This document shows positions 44,442 to 56,632 of a stretch of DNA of 64,000 nt, in pieces. The translations under genes were made by a program, and so were the position numbers. The first letter of the stretch is position 1. Every line of letters begins with the position of its first letter. Source of the DNA: Sepioteuthis lessoniana. Taxonomy: Eukaryota; Mollusca; Cephalopoda; Myopsida; Loliginidae. The stretch spans positions 54,405,590 to 54,469,589 of the forward strand of contig OY757921.1 of the NCBI GenBank assembly GCA_963585895.1, written 5' to 3'. The notes under the pieces were generated by a model. That model ran no database searches. It was not told the origin of the DNA and worked only from the letters and a program-made list of their open reading frames with translations.

Positions 44442-45623
44442 TCACTCAATGATCTTGGGCATCCAGGTAGCAGATCCTTTACCCCCGCACAACTGACATG
44501 CTGGGGTATCATTTTTGCCCCATGTGTGAAGGTTTGATGGGCTAGGGAGAAGATCATAAACTGCCTGGATCTGGAATCTTAGCTGGCTTAAGTCGGCCTT
44601 CCACAAGTCCGACCAGGTAATTCGCCGCCGAACATAATTTTCCCATCTGGTCCAGGCACCCTGTTGAGACAGTCCTACCATCTTTGCCAGCCTAGTCTCC
44701 TCTATACCTTCTCTTACTTCTTTTTGCAAGAGCGCCCTTCTTCCTTTCCCTCTGGCGTTGTCTATCCTTGGACTCGGATAATATCCCAGGCCTCTTGTCC
44801 CACTGGCCACAGTACCGACCATAGCCTTCTGCTGCAATCTCTCTTCCGCAACCTTCAGTTCCCTGACAGCGCTCCACTTCCTTCCTGTGCGGATTTCAAT
44901 TCCTGCTCCTGCTACCTTTAAATCTCTGGAATCTCTATACATAATCGCCTCTCTTGTGCGTGTCACCACAAACTCTTCTTTGAGACCCCTGAAAGGAAGT
45001 TGGATCGCATTGGAGGTCCCATATAAAGCCGCGCTACTTAGGCTCTTTGGCAAACCCAACCATCTCCTTAAATAGCCGCTAATTTTCCTTTCCATTCCTT
45101 CTACCGTGGTAATAGCTACCTCGTATAACATGAGTGGCCATAATATCCGCGGCAGAATTGCGTGTTGATACAACCACGCCTTAAACTTGCCGGGCAATCC
45201 TGACTTATCTATCTTTCTTAGCCAATCATCAAGGTCGCCCCCTATTCCTTTAATTGCTGCTTGATCCTTAGTACTGCTGTCGAACCACTTGCCAAGACTT
45301 TTTACAGGCTTCTCAGTCACAGTTGGTATGAATTCGCCGGCGATTGTGAACCGTGCCGTGCTTTTAATCTTTACCTTTTGTAGTACTAGGGACCTAGATT
45401 TTCCTGGTTTAAACCTCATGCGGGCCCATACTATCAGTTTTTCTAAGCCCCTCACTATCCATTTACAGCCTATGACTGATGATGTTGTCACTGTAATATC
45501 GTCCATGTAAGCTCTCAATGGAGGCTGCCGTATCCCGGACTTTACCCTTGGACCCCGACACTCCACTTCCGCTGACTTGATTATCATATTCATCGCAAGG
45601 GAGAAGAGAGTGGCTGAGATCAT
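44442..45623 (-). pseudogene. LINE N1 reverse transcriptase, C-terminal half and thumb
   Basis: An open stretch of 393 codons that continues the LINE. It starts at motif B (MISATLFSLAMNMIIKS) and includes RQPPLRAYMDDITVTT (motif C, Met-Asp-Asp), ARMRFKPGKSRSLVL (motif D), VKSLGKWFDSSTKD, GLPGKFKAWLYQHAILPRIL, the thumb-like GYLRRWLGLPKSLSS, and ITWSDLWKADLSQLRFQIQ. It reaches the start of the zinc knuckle (CQLCGGKG) before the frame changes. Catalytic Asp residues of motif C are intact. The beginning is set by a frame change, so the Met at 45623 is not a true start. Confidence 0.85.
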
Positions 45624-45669
45624 GCATCCGGTTATAATTCCCCTCTCTAGCCTGTGCCAGTCCGATGTC

Positions 45670-46641
45670 TTAGTACCCGACGTAACTCAGATTGAAGTTA
45701 TTGTAATAATCTAAGATAAGGTTACTGAAGGAACTTGGAACATGATATCTGCGGAGTGTCTCTTCGACCACTTTATGCGGGATTGAACCGTACACGTTTG
45801 CCAGGTCTAGCCATAGCACCGCTAAATTTCCATTATTTTCTTTAGCTTCACGTATAAGCTGCGATACCACGCCGGTATGTTCAATGCAACCTGGTATTCC
45901 AGCGACACCTCCTTTCTGTACTGAAGTATCAATGTACTCGTTCATTATTAGGAACTTAGATAGGCGCCTCGACAGAATGCTGAAGAATATTTTCCCTTCT
46001 GTATTTAGTAACGATATTATCCTGAATTGATCGATTTCTTTGGACTTTTCCTCTTTTGGGATCCACACACCTTCGGCTTGTCTCCACTGATCCGCAACTC
46101 TCCCCCTCCTCCAGATTGTCCGCAATACTTTCCATAATAAGTTTAGAATGCCAGGACATCGTTTATAAACTGTGTACGGAACTCCATTCGGACCTGGAGC
46201 TGCGCTTGTCCTAGCTGCCTTAACCACTTCTTGAATTTCCTTCCATGTTGGAGGTTTATCATTAAATTCAACACTTGGTGGTTCTGGACTAATCAAGGAG
46301 TTTATGTTATCGAGTTCCACGTCTCTGCTTGGGTCACTGAAGGTGTTACTCAGGTGGGCGTTAATTTCTTCCACTGGCCTTTCCAACATACCACTTCTCT
46401 TATCACCGAATAACTTACGAGCAAATCCGAATGGATTTGCTATGAAATTTGTCCTTTTCCTAGCTCTCTTTCCCCTCCGTCTATGCCATTCTGCTCTTCG
46501 TATGGCTTTAAGTTTCGCTCGTAATAGACCCCTGAGTTCTTCAAGGGCTGGCAGAACCTCAGGTCCTGCGGCTGCATGTTGTTTCTTCAGGGATCTGAGC
46601 TCCCCTCTGATCTTTTTTATCTTTTCTGCCCTCCGATTCAT
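45670..46641 (-). pseudogene. LINE N1 reverse transcriptase, N-terminal half
   Basis: An open stretch of 323 codons. It begins in a basic helical region (RRAEKIKKIRGELRSLKKQ), then AAPGPNGVPYTVYKRCPG (fingers), WIPKEEKSKEIDQFRIISLL (motif 1/2), NEYIDTSVQKGGVAGIPG (motif 3) and VLWLDLANVYGSIPH (motif A with the catalytic Asp; Ala-Tyr-Gly is the more usual reading than Val-Tyr-Gly). It ends at a one-base frame change, after which motif B continues in another phase. The coding region extends upstream of the Met at 46641 without a stop to the G run near 46960. Confidence 0.85.
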
Positions 46642-46965
46642 TTTATAAGGGACCTTTCGCTGTCTTGGTTCTTTATACCCAAATCTCTCCGCTGCAAAAT
46701 TATTGATTATTACTGTGAGTAATTCTATCCGAGCCTCTACGCTTCCTTTTGAAGATAGACGTGCGATTTCGCAAACGTCCTTATCAAAATTCTGCCAATC
46801 CCCTATGCTGTTCGAGGGGGACCATTTGATATTTGTTGTCGTTGACGTCGATTTAGGGGCGACATTTGCGTGGAGAGACTGGGTTCTGTGGTGTACTTCC
46901 TGACCCTGCTTCTCCTGCGTCTGATCAAGATCGTGTCCTGTGCGCTGCTCCTGTCTCCCCCCCCA

Positions 46966-47047
46966 TCAGACACTTCATACGACCCTGGTGAATTTTTAAT
47001 CCTCGCAAATTCTTGCAGGTTTTACCGCACACACATTTCGAGCTCAT
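46966..47047 (-). pseudogene. LINE N1 N-terminal zinc finger segment
   Basis: ATG at 47047 opens MSSKCVCGKTCKNLRGLKI followed by HQGRMKCLMG. Cys-x-Cys-x3-Cys, the RGLKIH phrase and a final Cys form the small DNA-binding finger found at the N-terminus of this LINE family. The ATG frame reaches a stop soon after the run of eight G, while the family reading continues in another phase, so the G run is the probable frameshift point (or a sequencing error there). Confidence 0.7.
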
Positions 47048-47299
47048 AATCCTTTGGTCGGTCAATTCCGTTTCCTGTATGTCCGTCCTATTGGGGACCT
47101 CATTCTCCCCCCTCTCGGGATCCCCTGGGGGAATTTTCCTGCGTGAATATCCGTAGCTTGTATTTAGGCAATCTCCTCACGGAGATTGCATTTAGGGGTG
47201 CTATCCCGTCTTGCCCCGATTGCCGTCTTCCCGGCTGCCAAACTGTCTCTCCTGTTCGTCACCAAATCTTTTCTATTTATTTATTATACAAATAAATTT

Positions 47300-47640
47300 A
47301 TACAAATAAACAGTTCGATTTCAAACTATTCAGTTTAGCATAAGTACACATTTTAACTGTCAAAACATTTCTATTTCAAGCTATACAGTTTAGTCAAAAA
47401 GTTCTAATTCAAACAATTCAGTATAGTATAAGTATAGTTTTTCTTTACACTCAGTTAAATGTCAAAACATTTTTATTTCAAACAATTCAGTTTAGCGAAA
47501 GTACAGTTTCAATGTCAAAAACAGTTCTAATTCATTTTAGCATAAAAAACAGTTCCATCAAACAATTCAGTTTAAATGTCAAAGCAGTTCTATTTAAAAC
47601 AATTTACTTTAGTATAAGTACGCAATTTAATTCTCTTTAA
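47300..47640 (-). repeat. Degenerate minisatellite (AACAGTTC/CAATTCAGTTTAG units)
   Basis: Phrases such as CAATTCAGTTTAG, AAACAGTTCTA and AATGTCAAAACA recur five to six times at irregular spacing of roughly 60-80 bp. The shorter + strand relative at 30130-30250 has two to three such units. Confidence 0.7.
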
Positions 47641-47840
47641 TCAATAGATAGGACCTTATCAGGTACTACCACTCCCGGCCAGAATCGACGTGGGAGCGAT
47701 GGTTATGCATTCCCCAAATCTGGAACCTCTCCATCAGATTGTGTAGTGTCATATCCAGGACACTCGCTGTTGGGGAGGTCTTACCCCTCTGCAGAGAAAT
47801 AGTCGGTATATTCTACTGCCATCTCCATCCGACTGGACAA
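47641..47840 (-). repeat. Noncoding interspersed repeat, copy 3
   Basis: On the - strand it matches 29905-30125 (GTCCAGTCGG, GGGGTAAGACC, CCATCGCTCC, TGATAAGGTCCTATC). Together with the minisatellite to its left it makes one - strand copy. The terminal hairpin is not seen. Confidence 0.65.
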
Positions 47841-50480
47841 GTATGTAAAAAAAGGATGTTTATATGTTTACCAGGTCGACCCAGTATCATGACAGAGAAA
47901 GGGTCTTGAGTATAAATAAATTGATGTGTAGGGAGGTGTCTATATCTGTGTGTATGTGTTTGAAAATTAGAATATCAAAAACGAAAAAAGGTTCAATATA
48001 ATAAATTTTAAATATAAGATTTCCACCAATTTAAGTTTCATTGGTGTCAATGTAGGCAGTAAAATGGAATGAATTAGGAAGTAATTACTTTCAGCTTTAA
48101 ATATTTTAGTTAGTCGTTAAATATTTTACAGTTTGTCATGTGGTCTAAACAGTTACATAGCACGTATATTTTAAAAAGTTGTGGCTGCCAAAGTATATCA
48201 CCTGATCTAAATTTGTTATTCGATAAACCAGTTTTTGTTCTCCTTCAGATTTAATTTATTTAAAATGATCTAAAAGAGCCAGTCAGCAAATTAAAAAGGG
48301 GGAAACTTGGTATTGTTTCTGCATTTAAACACCAACTCTGAGTGTTTATTTATGAATATTTTGCATATTTTATCCTCAAAATAAAACCTACTGGACTTTA
48401 ACGCCTCATTGCTTACGTGTGCTCGATTCGATGGTCTTAACCATTGTATGCTTAAATTCCCATGCATATGCATTTAGACACCGCAGTGTTATTCGCGTAA
48501 TCTCTATCTTAAAAAAACAATTTGTGATTATAAGACTTTTCTTTCCAATGTTTCAATATAAATGCCGTTGAATCCTTATTCATTTATCAGAATTAGTTGA
48601 TACATCAAATTTTCAGTTAAGAACTTGTATTGTAAAGAAAATTTATTCTTTTGCCAGTATTTACCCTTTTATTTATTACATTGGTATGTTTTTAGGTAAT
48701 ATTTCTTACAGCTTTAGATGATTTTTGCTGTATTTTTGTTGAATATTTTTATTGTTCGGTTTAGTAAATTGTTTCTTTTGTCATAAAACGGATTTTCTTA
48801 TAAAGACTTATAAACCATTTTATATTTTTGTCTTTATTTCTCTTTCTTTGACATTGATTACAATAGGGAACGAATTTTTAAAAGTATTTTGGTACCTCCG
48901 GTTTTAGACCTGATTCTAGAAATATCTAATTCATTGAATAAGAATATAACTATCATTTCCTTCTATTTTGAGATAACACCGTATTTCTCATTTGCTGGCT
49001 TTCTTCCGAAGAAAGTGTTTGAATTATTCAGATTCTTTTTGTTACATTTGTTGAGAATACTCTTTCATTTGTGGAAGGTACTCTTTCATGGAACAGAACA
49101 AATTCATATATGATTTTATGTAAACTACATACAAATAAAACTAGTGGACCAATATAAGATATGGACTACACATATTGTCAGTAAAAACTAAGTTAAGCAC
49201 CTTCAGCAGTCAACTAATGATCTGTGGAAATGTCTTAGGTTTGGTATACCAAAGGTATAGAGAGAACAAAGTAACCCCAGTGAATACTATTATTTCTGTC
49301 TGGTTAAGAAAAATTACATTAAATGGGGTAATCAGAATAAATTGACGTATCCTGAAATGACTCGGTAAAACTACCTGCTGTACATTCAGTAAAAGTACAT
49401 GTCGTATCAGCTGTAGACATTATTCATGGGTAAAGTGATAGGGATTTTGAAGTAATCTCAATTGTTGAAGGTTTTAGTCTGCCGGAGCTCAATGGCTTCT
49501 TCAGGAAGCTAAATCTCTCGAGGAAATCGGCAGAATGTTGGTATTTAGACAAGCAGAAGATACCGTATTGCAACCGGGAACCAAAATCACAAACTATCGT
49601 AAAAAAATCGATCTCCTGTCCTTCTCAGGGGTGAGGGATTTTGATTTTTACATCCGTTTACAAATGAATTACATTTATTTTTAGATAGTTCTAAGAGGAA
49701 CTTAAAATGTGTGATTCCACATAATGGTCAGTCATCTCATAATATGTATAGCAATAATATACTGAATTTTCAAGAGTCTACGACAATTTTAAATGCGTAC
49801 ACGAAAGTCTGGAAACTTATTAAATACACCACGTATATCTACTCAGCTGATACAGTAGAAAATTCACCATCCACACAGATTATCCACGGCGCTAATGGGG
49901 AAAAAATGGATGGCTAATTTAAAAATCAGCGACTAAAATTCAACTAAAAAGTTTTAATATCTCAGGAACCAAATGCTATATTCCCCAGGGTTATTTAGGT
50001 TTTCATAGAAAACAACGTGTATATTTTATATCCATTTTCATTTAGGGCTGTTTTATATCGTACTTTTGTCCGTTCAAAGACTTTTATTACTTGAGTTTAC
50101 TGGCAAACACTGTCCTTCTAATATTGGGACTGAATACAGTAGAGGATGATTAGGTGGGGTATTTATACAACCTTTCAGTTTCACCGCCTAGCTAATCAGG
50201 TGATTGATATTTTAAATAAATCATATCTAAAAAAGAGAAAAATGTGTTTATGACATTCCGAGTTTAGATCATGTTTTTACGCACACACACACGTGCGCGT
50301 GCCCACACACACATAGATAGACATATGAATATATATATTGAGAGAAAGAAAGAGAAGACTGGATGAAAGTGATTCATGTTTAAAGAGATGATGTTTTGCT
50401 ACCACTTATGAATAAACATTGTTGAGAAATCGTCTCCAGAAAAAAAAGTCATTACATTCTTTTGAGGAGTTTTGCCTTCC
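47841..50480. other. AT-rich stretch, nothing recognised
   Basis: No gene or confident repeat. Around 49475-49535 the - strand has CCTGAAGAAGCC in a setting like the hammerhead-like repeats, but the rest of the core is missing. A CA patch lies at 50281-50312. Confidence 0.4.
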
Positions 50481-50539
50481 AGTTTGGCGCTCATGAAAAC
50501 ACAAAATATACGAATTACATATTGCCGAATAAACCGGAA
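50481..50539 (+). repeat. 59-bp stray copy of gag-region sequence
   Basis: AGTTTGGCGCTCATGAAAAC to AATAAACCGGAA is the same as 51791-51849 with one difference. It lies outside the left LTR of the Mag-like element, 1310 bp upstream of its counterpart. Confidence 0.85.
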
Positions 50540-50933
50540 GAGATGTCGCTTGAAGAACCTATACACATTTTTTATTGAGGTAAAACTAACTTCTAGGATG
50601 AATATTACCAGAACGATACATTTAACCTAAAAGGAACTGTATCACTATCATATAGAAAAAAACTAATCAACCCTATAATCTGTATCGATTACGTAACACT
50701 TGGCTACAAGTTATATACCCCCTATTTCAAGAGTCACTTAGCATCTATTGAAACATTCCATTATCTCAGTGCGTAGATATTATTTTTGTGAAACATCGAA
50801 GAACATTAATGTTTCTCCGAATTCTAAGAATTTGATATAGAAGAAGATCCTGAAACCCCTGTGAATGGATTACTCGGTCTATGAAAGACGCAAGTAAGCG
50901 GTAACTAAGTGTGTGAAGCAAGAGTACCCACTC

Positions 50934-51061
50934 TGGCATTCAAGATACAATCAAGTGTCCATATATTATTTGTTACGTTGTACTTTCGAACGATAAGCTT
51001 GTTATACTTAAACTTCGTGGAGTTTTATTTATACTGAGTATATTCCCCCTGGGATATATCA
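50934..51061 (+). repeat. 5' LTR of Mag-like element
   Basis: TGTTACGTTGTACTTTCG, AACGATAAGCTTGTTATAC and GGGATATATCA are shared with the 3' LTR. A few bases of local difference and a short extra stretch are present. The outer edge is less certain than the inner one. Confidence 0.7.
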
Positions 51062-51063
51062 GA

Positions 51064-51140
51064 TTTGGCGACAAGGGATTCGAGAACGGATTCACACCCA
51101 AATCTATATCAGATTTGGCGACGAAGGATTCGTAAAACGA
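51064..51140 (+). other. Primer-binding-site-like sequence, partly duplicated
   Basis: TTTGGCGACAAGGGATTCG directly after the LTR and TTTGGCGACGAAGGATTCG some 50 bp later. TGGCGAC-type starts are common as primer-binding sites of Mag/Gypsy elements. Confidence 0.45.
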
Positions 51141-51439
51141 ACTCCCATCCAATCTGTAAAATTGGACGAACGACGTAGAGTTTTTTTTTTGACACCATAT
51201 AAGGTGGACTAGTTGAAAAAAATTGTTCAACACACCCGGAAATATAACAAGGATTTGAAGTACTTCAAACGAGCGCGAATAAATAAAAAACAACAGTGGC
51301 GTTTAGAAAAAAAAGATAAGTATTTTTTTTTTTTGGCTTTCCCCTCTCCTCATTGAAAAAAAAGTAAAACTATGTCTTTCTGGCCAAAACTGTTTAATTG
51401 TTGGTCAACTGTTTGGTTAGATTTTGTTTTACATATTTG

Positions 51440-54400
51440 TTTTATGCTAAATATGGAAAAATTAACGGAATTGACAAAAATGCCAGGCGCCGCAGTACAA
51501 TTACAACAGTTTGTACAGCAACAAGAAAATTTCCAGAAACAAGACAGATGTGCAAAAACAAATTGTAAAACAGCAGGACATTTTGCAAAAAATATTGTTA
51601 GAGCAATCCGAACTGGAGAAAAGTTTGAACACTTTTTCTGCAGAGGGCATAGCAAACTCGCTGTCAGAATTTATTTATAAACCTGAGGAAGGAATTACTT
51701 TTCCTGCGTACTTCAAAAGGTACGAAACAATTTTTGCAAAAAGGTGTCAATCATGGTCCTATGAAGAAAAAATTATGTTAGTACTACAAAAGTTTGGCGC
51801 TCATGAAAACACGAAATATACGAATTACATATTGCCGAATAAACCGGAACAATAGAAACTCTATCCAAAATGCTTGGAGAACGGGATTGTTTGTATAAAT
51901 GTTTGAATATAAGTAAAGAAGACGATGAAGATTTCGTAGCATACGCCGGAACGGTTCAAACTTAAAGACCTCAAGGAGGACATGTTTAATATTTGTACAG
52001 GGCTTGAAATCAAATAAGGATAAAGAGATTCGGTCGAAAATATTGACAATGTTAGAACAAGATATGTAGATAACATTGTGTAGCGTAAATTTCATATACA
52101 TACACAAAATTCGCGCTCACATTTTTAAATCAATCAATAAACATTAGAACATTCTAGAAAAAAAAGGATCCAAACCACAATACACAAAATTCCCGCCAAT
52201 CAAGTACTTCCGCCCCCCCCCCAAAAAAAACATTCATACCCGTTTTTATCCTTTCAGGAGTTATAAAAAGAAAGCGATGGACCAATTCACCAGAGAGTTC
52301 ACCGCTAACAACAACGAAACTACGCTACACTCCTGGATTGTTTCCTTACTCAACCAAAACATGAGAGACGCCATGCTGTCTAGCAAAGACATTCCCATTT
52401 CTCCTTACACCAAAAACCAAAAAAAGAATACAAAAACAACAACATTGTGAGTTCCTTGGTACAATATTCCAGCTGAATAATAAACCTTTATTTTAAAGTT
52501 ATTCAGGTTTTGTTTTTGTTTTGTTAGGGAAATTACTTGCGAGGAACACGTACTGCCTCCAAACTTTATTTTATACTTTCGATACATCTCGCAATATCCC
52601 CGACAATTGCAAAAAGTATCGGAAGAATACCAGAAATTAATATCAGACGGGATAACATATATATAAAAGAAAAAATGTTGCCCGAATAAATAAAGTCAAA
52701 AATGACAATAAAGAAAGAAAGGAAAGTGAACCTTGTGAAAGAAGGGTAAAAGAACACTAAGAGAGAAAAATCTATCGCAAAGCATGTGGAAGTTCGAATC
52801 ATACTACGAGTAGATGTTATTTTAGGAACAAGATTTGTTTCGAATGTGCTCAGAGGGGCCATGTGTAGAAAGAGAAATTATCAGAAGCCTAAAAAGATAA
52901 ATGCAGTTTTATCGAAAGTGATGAAAGATAACGGGAAAAGGAAAATATGTAGACATGAAAGTTAATGATCGAAATATTACTTGTTTGCTGGATACAGGGA
53001 GTGACATTTTTACGATTGACGAAACTACCTGGAAAAAGATAGAACTTGATGCTAAAGTAACACTCGACGACAAAACGCATAAAATGAAGATCTTTGTCAT
53101 AGAAGGGAAATATTGCAAATTTATTCGTTATTGACTTAATAGTTTATCTAATTTATGGGAGGAGCCGATAAATGCATTTTGTAGGATGTTGAATGCGTCG
53201 AGTATGGGAAAGTCAAAACAAACTGAAAACTTTGGGAATAAGTTAAAAAGCTAATTTAACAAAGTTTTTGCAGACAAACATGGTTGTTGTATGAAGACTG
53301 AAGTGAGATTCGAACTCAAAGACAACGTAAAACCAGTATTCAAGCCAAAAAGAAAAGTCCCGTTTTCATCGTTAGAAACGATAGACAAAGAGTTAAGGAA
53401 ATTAGAAGAAAATGGAGTAATTAAAAAAGTAGACTACTCGGAATGGGAATCACCTACAGTCTACGTGAAAAAGAAAAACAATAAAATAAGGGTCTGCGCG
53501 GATTTCTCAACCGGACTGAATAAATGTCTAAGGGATCACACATATCCATTTCCCACACCGGAGGAGATATTTTCAAAGTTGAATGGAGGCAAAATATTCT
53601 CGAAAATTGATTTGTCAGAATCTTATCTGCAAGTCAAAGTAGAAGAATGTACAAAGTATCTAACAATTCACACACATAGAGGTTTATATCGACTAAGACG
53701 GTTGTCTTTCGGTCTGAAGGTAGCACCAAGTCTATTTCAGCAAATTATGGATACAATGCTTTTTGGTCTGGAATATGCAATGGCATACTTAGACGATATA
53801 TTAATAAAGAGCGAAAATTACGAGGAACACAAAAGTCATGTCCGGGAAGCTTTAAAAGAATTGAGAAATACGGATTTAAGGTCGGACTTGATAAGTGCGA
53901 ATTTTGTATGAACAAAATAAAATATTTGGGTCAGATAATCGATCATGAAGGAAGAAGACCGAACCCAAAAAGAACAGAAGCCATAAAAGATATGCCTATT
54001 CCGGATAACGTAACTAAACTACAATCATTTCTTGGTTTAGCAAACTATTACAATTTATATATTCCTAATATACACGAATTGAGAGCGCCACTGAATAAGT
54101 TATTGAGTAAAAATAAAAAGTGGTGCTGGACTAAAGAATGCAATAATGCATTTAATAACATAAAGAAGTGCTTATTATCGGATTTATCTTTAGCCCACTA
54201 CGATCCGAAAAAGGAGTTAATTGTAGCTTCAGACGCAAGTGATTATGGCATAGGGACCGTGCTGCAACACAAATTTGAGGATGGAGTAACAAAACCTATA
54301 GCTCATGCTTCAAGAGCTTTACAACCTGGGGAGAGAAATTATTTTCAAATTGAGAAGGAGGGACTCGCAATAACGTATGCTGTGAAAAAAAATTTCATAA

Positions 54401-55231
54401 ATTTATTAACGGGAGAACATTCGTTCGATAAACCGACCATGAACAGCTGTCGATTTTTGGGTCGAAAAAAGGTGTTCCTACTCATTCTGCAAATAGGTTA
54501 CAAAGATGGAGTGGGATTTTATTAAATTACTACTTCAAAATACAATATATACCACTCAAGAAAATTGCACACGAGGATGGTCTTTCGAGACTAATCCCGG
54601 ACAACGCTGAACTATTGGAAGAAACAGGGATTGCAGCACTGAAGCAAGAACAAGAACTAACGGAAGTATTGATTAACACCGTTAGCGAATTACCAGTTAC
54701 GTTGGAAGAAATTAAAAAAGCAGCAAAAACGGATGAGTACATAATCAACATGAATTAACAAGTGAAAGGGAACGAGAAAAATAAAAAACTAAAATATCGC
54801 CATTTTCAATATGTGACGAAACTTTGATGAATGCACAAAGTGTAGTAATACCACGTGTCTTAGGAAAGAAAGTTTTGAAAGAATTTCATTTGGGTCATCC
54901 GGGTATATCCAGAATGAAATCATTAATGAGAACTTACACGTATTGGCTGAAAATGGACCAGGACATTGAGGATTTGGTAAGACATTGTAAAGGGTATCAA
55001 TTAGCAGTCAAATCACCACCAGTAAGAACTCAGCCCTGGCCAAAGACGGATATCCCTTGGTCACGTATTCATATGGACTACTCAGGGCCATTAAATGGAT
55101 ATTATTATTTGGTGATCGTAGATAGCTACTCTAAATGGCCAGAAGTTTTCAAATATAAACACCCAACAGCTACAAATATCATAAGAGCGCTAGACCAAAT
55201 GTTTAGTCAGCTGGAGTCCCTAATACCATAG
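51440..55231 (+). pseudogene. gag-pol remnants of the Mag-like element
   Basis: Separate coding remnants: a Gln-rich gag stretch, zinc knuckles, a DTGSD protease site, an RT with DKELRKLEENGVIKKV, RVCADFSTGLNKCL, FSKIDLSESYLQVKV, FGLKVAPSLFQQIMD and AYLDDILIKS, an RNase H with VASDASDYGIGTVLQ, an integrase zinc-binding region (HLGHPGISRMKSL ... CKGYQ), and an integrase core start (HMDYSGPLNGYYYLVIVD). All are fossil parts of one polyprotein. The element does not look able to move. Confidence 0.8.
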
Positions 55232-55497
55232 TAAGTGACATTGGAACAATGTTCGCAGTGATTCGTTAGCAATCGAACTCATAACAACACCGACGTATAA
55301 TCCTCGATCAAACGAACACGCAGAGAGGTTTGTCGATACATTTAAACGAGCGTTAAAAAAGCCAAAGGTTTCGACACCGAAGAGAAAAACTTTTCTGGTG
55401 GTTTACAAAATAACGCTCAATCAGAATATAAAGGGAAATTTATCGCCTGCTGAGATCATGGATGCAAGGAAAATACGTTCAGTATTGGACAGGTTGT

Positions 55498-55614
55498 TGC
55501 CATTCAAGATATAATCAAGTATTTGTTACGTTGTACTTTCGAACGATAAGCTTGTTATACTTACACTTCGTAGAGTCTTATTTATACTGAGTATATTCCC
55601 CCAGGGATATATCA
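55498..55614 (+). repeat. 3' LTR of Mag-like element
   Basis: Right-hand copy of the short LTR, ending in ATATATCA. Confidence 0.7.
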
Positions 55615-56587
55615 GACTTTAAAAAAAACTCAAAACAAAAAACAAACTCAAAACAAACAATTTCAGTTAGTAACAATGGCAAATTAAATACAAACAAAAA
55701 TTCAACGCCACTTTTAGTTTAATTTAAGTAATTTTACTTTCGATGACATGTCGCACATATAATTAGAAAAGGCAAAATGAAAAAAAAATGAAAATCTTTA
55801 AACATTTCTAAACTAAATCTATTAGAAACTAACGAATTTTAAAGTACGTTCAAAATCTTGCCTGGGTATCGAAGGAGCTAATAAAAAATTCTTTTGCATG
55901 AGTACTCATAGCTCTTATCTTTTTTCCGTTTACTACTTTGGTTTGTTTATGAGACAATGGATGATCTGTTTTTATAGGCGTTTCATCAGTACCTTATTCT
56001 TTCATCTGCATTGTTATTAGATAAATTGTGACTCGATATAGAACATAAACGAAAATATCTAATATGCTAATGTTTACATTTTTTACATACCTGTTTTTAC
56101 AGACGGTGCGATCGAATGTGAATCATTTTTTAACAGATCGGTTTAACCTATAGATACTACCGAGCCAGCGTCGATCGGGTAATAACTGAAGGAGTAATCT
56201 ATGCTCCTCAGATCTTCTGAAATGGAGCTTATCTCAGATATCCTGAAATGGAGCGTATCAGCAGGGTTTTAAAATGAATGGAGTATCTATTAAAATATGT
56301 GTCTATCCATCAATTCGTACGTGTGTGTATTTGAGGGAGAGAAGGAGAGAGAGAGAGAGATTCAAAATAGCGTAGACACAAAACTAACGGCACTTTGTGA
56401 CTTAGTTTCATGATTTTGCTCTGATAAACTGTAAATATGGATAATCACACAGGTAAAAAAAATTAGTCACAAAGCACCATTGATTCTGAGTCTACGATAT
56501 TCTAACTTAGATCTACATGTACTCTATCACCTATATTGAGCACTCTTTATTCATAAATATAACAATCTGCAATATTAATATATACAA

Positions 56588-56632
<45 letters not shown>

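Larger units (their letters stand above)
43085..47250 (-). mobile_element. R2/NeSL/Hero-like REL LINE, copy N1, near full length, - strand
   Basis: About 4.1 kb including probable UTRs. The coding part runs from an ATG at 47047 down to a stop at 43860. Order: an N-terminal zinc finger (SSKCVCGKTCKNLRGLKIHQ, then GRMKC), a basic segment, reverse transcriptase (APGPNGVPYTVYK, ISLLNTEGKIFFSILSRR, QKGGVAGIPGCIEHT, VLWLDLANVYGSIPH, AYMDDITVTT, VKSLGKWFD), a zinc knuckle and a C-terminal restriction-like endonuclease. The frame is broken by about four small shifts, including one at a run of eight G (46957-46964) and one before TSDWHRLERG. Site-specific LINEs of this type have one ORF and nick their target with the C-terminal nuclease. 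Confidence 0.85.
50934..55614 (+). mobile_element. Ty3/Gypsy LTR retrotransposon fossil, Mag-like clade, broken
   Basis: A 4.7-kb element with short direct repeats at its ends (50934-51061 and 55498-55614). Parts in order: 5' LTR, primer-binding-site-like TTTGGCGACAAGG, gag region (about 51450-51850), a double zinc-knuckle region (about 52775-52870, CKACGSSNH ... CFECAQRGH), a protease motif LLDTGSD (about 52985), reverse transcriptase (53291-53911), RNase H (to about 54420), and integrase zinc and core segments (54824-55231 and beyond). The double knuckle with FRN between and the RT style fit the Mag clade. The copy is broken in many places. LTRs differ at about 4 of 92 aligned bases, so the insertion is moderately old. 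Confidence 0.85.
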
